Shown piece after piece: positions 62,435 to 64,000 of a stretch of 64,000 nt of DNA. The translations under genes were made by a program, and so were the position numbers. Every line of letters starts with the position of its first letter. Positions within the stretch are counted from its first letter, which is position 1. The notes under the pieces are model-generated. The model was not told the DNA's origin, searched no databases, and saw only the letters and a program-made list of their open reading frames with translations. Source of the stretch: Paralithodes platypus. Lineage: Eukaryota > Arthropoda > Malacostraca > Decapoda > Lithodidae. The stretch covers positions 10,086,671 to 10,150,670 of the forward strand of contig CM064552.1 in NCBI GenBank assembly GCA_032716605.1, given 5' to 3'.

Positions 62435-62997
62435 CCCCAAGCTGCCTGGCCGAACAGCCCCAAGGCCCCGAGCAATTCCAAGGCCATAACCGAGTGCCCC
62501 CACAGAACCCTCCCCGCCGACCACAATAAAGCCTGGGTGACCGAAGCCACTCCATGGCGGGGAGCTAAGGAGGGTGCGGAAACGCCCGGGAAACCAAAGC
62601 CCCACCCAGGGCCCTGTGCCCCTCAGCAATTATGAAGAGAAAGTTGAGGGGCAAGGGAAAAATGTGACACTTTGGCTTCCAATCTTGGTAGATTGGGAGG
62701 TCAATCCACGGAAGAGATCTAGAAAATATATAAGTTAAAGGAACAGTCAGAGTAAGCTATGGGTATGGCAGAGATTGCTCAGCTCTCACTCTGATAGACC
62801 AGCCCATCACCACATGACTAGAACCCAATCCTCTCAGCATCAGCTAGGAAAGGCCCTAGAAAGCCGCCTTTGGCGGGGGGATAGCTCCCCTATTTCAACC
62901 CCTTTCGGGGTTAGGCACCCGCCATCCAGCTCAAGTTAGTAGTTAATGTTACACTGAGAATGTCAATACTAGGGGAAGTGGGAATATTTACATCATT
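61721..62997 (-). mobile_element. LINE-D: RT thumb and C-terminus with poly(A), split by SINE-A
   Basis: Minus strand: NDVNIPTSPSIDILSV, (SINE-A insertion), LSWTHYVRSIAKNASKKLGL, QLAVIYKSHVRSQMDYCSPL, LDKIQNKAIRLINNPTIT and FPRRTRAAESAH, then, after a stop, a TLWNSLPSSCFP-like end. A T-run at 61721-61750 is the poly(A) tail in reverse. This is the C-terminal region of a CR1/jockey-type RT; the palm is absent. Confidence 0.85.
62366..62937 (-). mobile_element. SINE-A copy 6 with 12-bp target duplication
   Basis: CCAGCTCAAGTT at 62366-62377 and 62926-62937 bounds a full-length minus-strand SINE-A. Its tail is (GTT)n of about 18 units on the + strand. It is inserted in the LINE-D coding sequence. 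Confidence 0.94.
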
Positions 62998-64000
62998 AAA
63001 AAATATATGGGAGGCTGTTGAAAAATAGCTCATTCTCTCTATAAAGAAGAGACTCGCTTATAGGACTGGGTTTAAATAATCCTTCATTTGCCAGTCTGAG
63101 TGGAAGAAATTAAAACAGCTAGGGGTGGACAATGTAGGGAATGGCTGAGGCATTGCTATATTTACCAAATCACTAAAAGGGAGAGGAACGAAACTGCTGA
63201 AGGTTGTTTTAATATACAGTAGTTGTCGTTCATTAGATCTGCGGTTGCCATGTGGATTAACCAAGTCCTCTTTTGGGAATATGTACATAATGGTTTGTAA
63301 AATTTTAATTTGAAAGCAAACATACTTTGAGGGTGATCATAGGAATGGCTGTTTCCATTTTGTATAGCTAACTTACAGTTAACAGTTTAGCCCAGTATTG
63401 TGAAGACTAGGTTTACACTAATCATTTTGTGTACTGTACCTTTGATATACAGTATTTGGGAATTATTTATATACGGCAGTGCTAATTATTCAGTATTTGT
63501 TAAATGGACGCATCCATCATCGACACTAACCACTGCAATCATTCCTTATACTGCATTGTGTTATCATTTGTCTTAATCATCAGCTCATATGTCTAGCTTT
63601 CTTTCGAGAACCCCCAGCCAGGGATGGCTGAAGTAAAATGCTTCCTTGGTACAATTTCAGTCACACCCATTCTGCTTGTTCAATAAATACCCTGTCACTA
63701 TTTTGAAGTTTAGGAAAGAAAGTTAAACATATTAGTGAACATGTTAAATGTATATAGGGTATATTATTTCACTTTCTTTTCCAAATTGATAGTTGTCTTC
63801 TCAAACCACTGCAACTCATCATAAAGTTACTTGTTACAACAAATTATTTCCACTTTATGCTATGTTTATGGGTGCCTTATTTGCCTGGTGGCTGCCCTCC
63901 AAGTTTCTCTGATCAATTTTTGTTTTATGTTAGTTTTTTATTCTTTGAACAAATACACCTTTACCATTGAAATGTTTATAATAACAAGATTTCCATTTCA
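62998..64000. other. Right edge, nothing recognised
   Basis: About 1 kb of AT-rich sequence with no exon, RNA gene or repeat homology that I can support. Confidence 0.4.

Overview
This is a repeat-choked stretch of an arthropod nuclear genome, most likely a decapod crustacean. The sequence shows one intron-rich animal gene, long introns, many LINE, SINE and Penelope-like copies, arthropod-type CCTAA units, and a dispersed ACCTAATTGTATTTACCT-type repeat that I associate with crabs and other decapods (the taxon is inference from memory).

The host gene is a complete ELMO/CED-12 homologue on the + strand. It has fifteen coding exons between 8564 and 59724 (2202 nt, 733 residues plus stop), each with GT..AG borders and compatible phases. 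ELMO proteins pair with DOCK-family exchange factors to activate Rac during engulfment and cell migration. The introns run from 309 to 8311 bp and are filled with mobile DNA. Several also hold decayed second copies of neighbouring exons (exons 8, 11 twice, 14 and 15).

Layout: 1-1572 (-) is an uninterrupted ISXO2-like (Merlin-type DDE) transposase gene with an AT-hook tail, running off the left edge. 2-8.5 kb is repeats and LINE or Penelope fragments. 8.5-16.3 kb holds ELMO exons 1-4, with TTAA-flanked miniature elements and Tigger remnants. 16-30 kb holds exons 4-6, with SINEs, two LINE families, a 1.57 kb non-autonomous hAT with a perfect 8-bp target duplication, and a near full-length antisense LINE carrying a 2A ribosome-skipping motif. 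30-41 kb holds exons 6-10, with a Penelope-like copy that has inverted ends. 41-48 kb is an older Penelope-like copy broken by six later insertions. 48-60 kb holds exons 11-15, with a fold-back element around a minisatellite and nested Tigger/TTAA elements. 60-64 kb is downstream sequence with one LINE interrupted by a SINE.

The mobile elements can be read as interacting families. The SINE called SINE-A here (six copies) ends in the same roughly 85-nt tail plus (AAC)n as the 2A-bearing LINE, which points to a LINE/SINE partnership. At least ten miniature elements share TTAA flanks and CCC/GGG ends (piggyBac-like). They are nested inside Tigger, Penelope and dispersed repeats, so they are comparatively young. 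Family names such as LINE-A, LINE-B and SINE-A are local labels.
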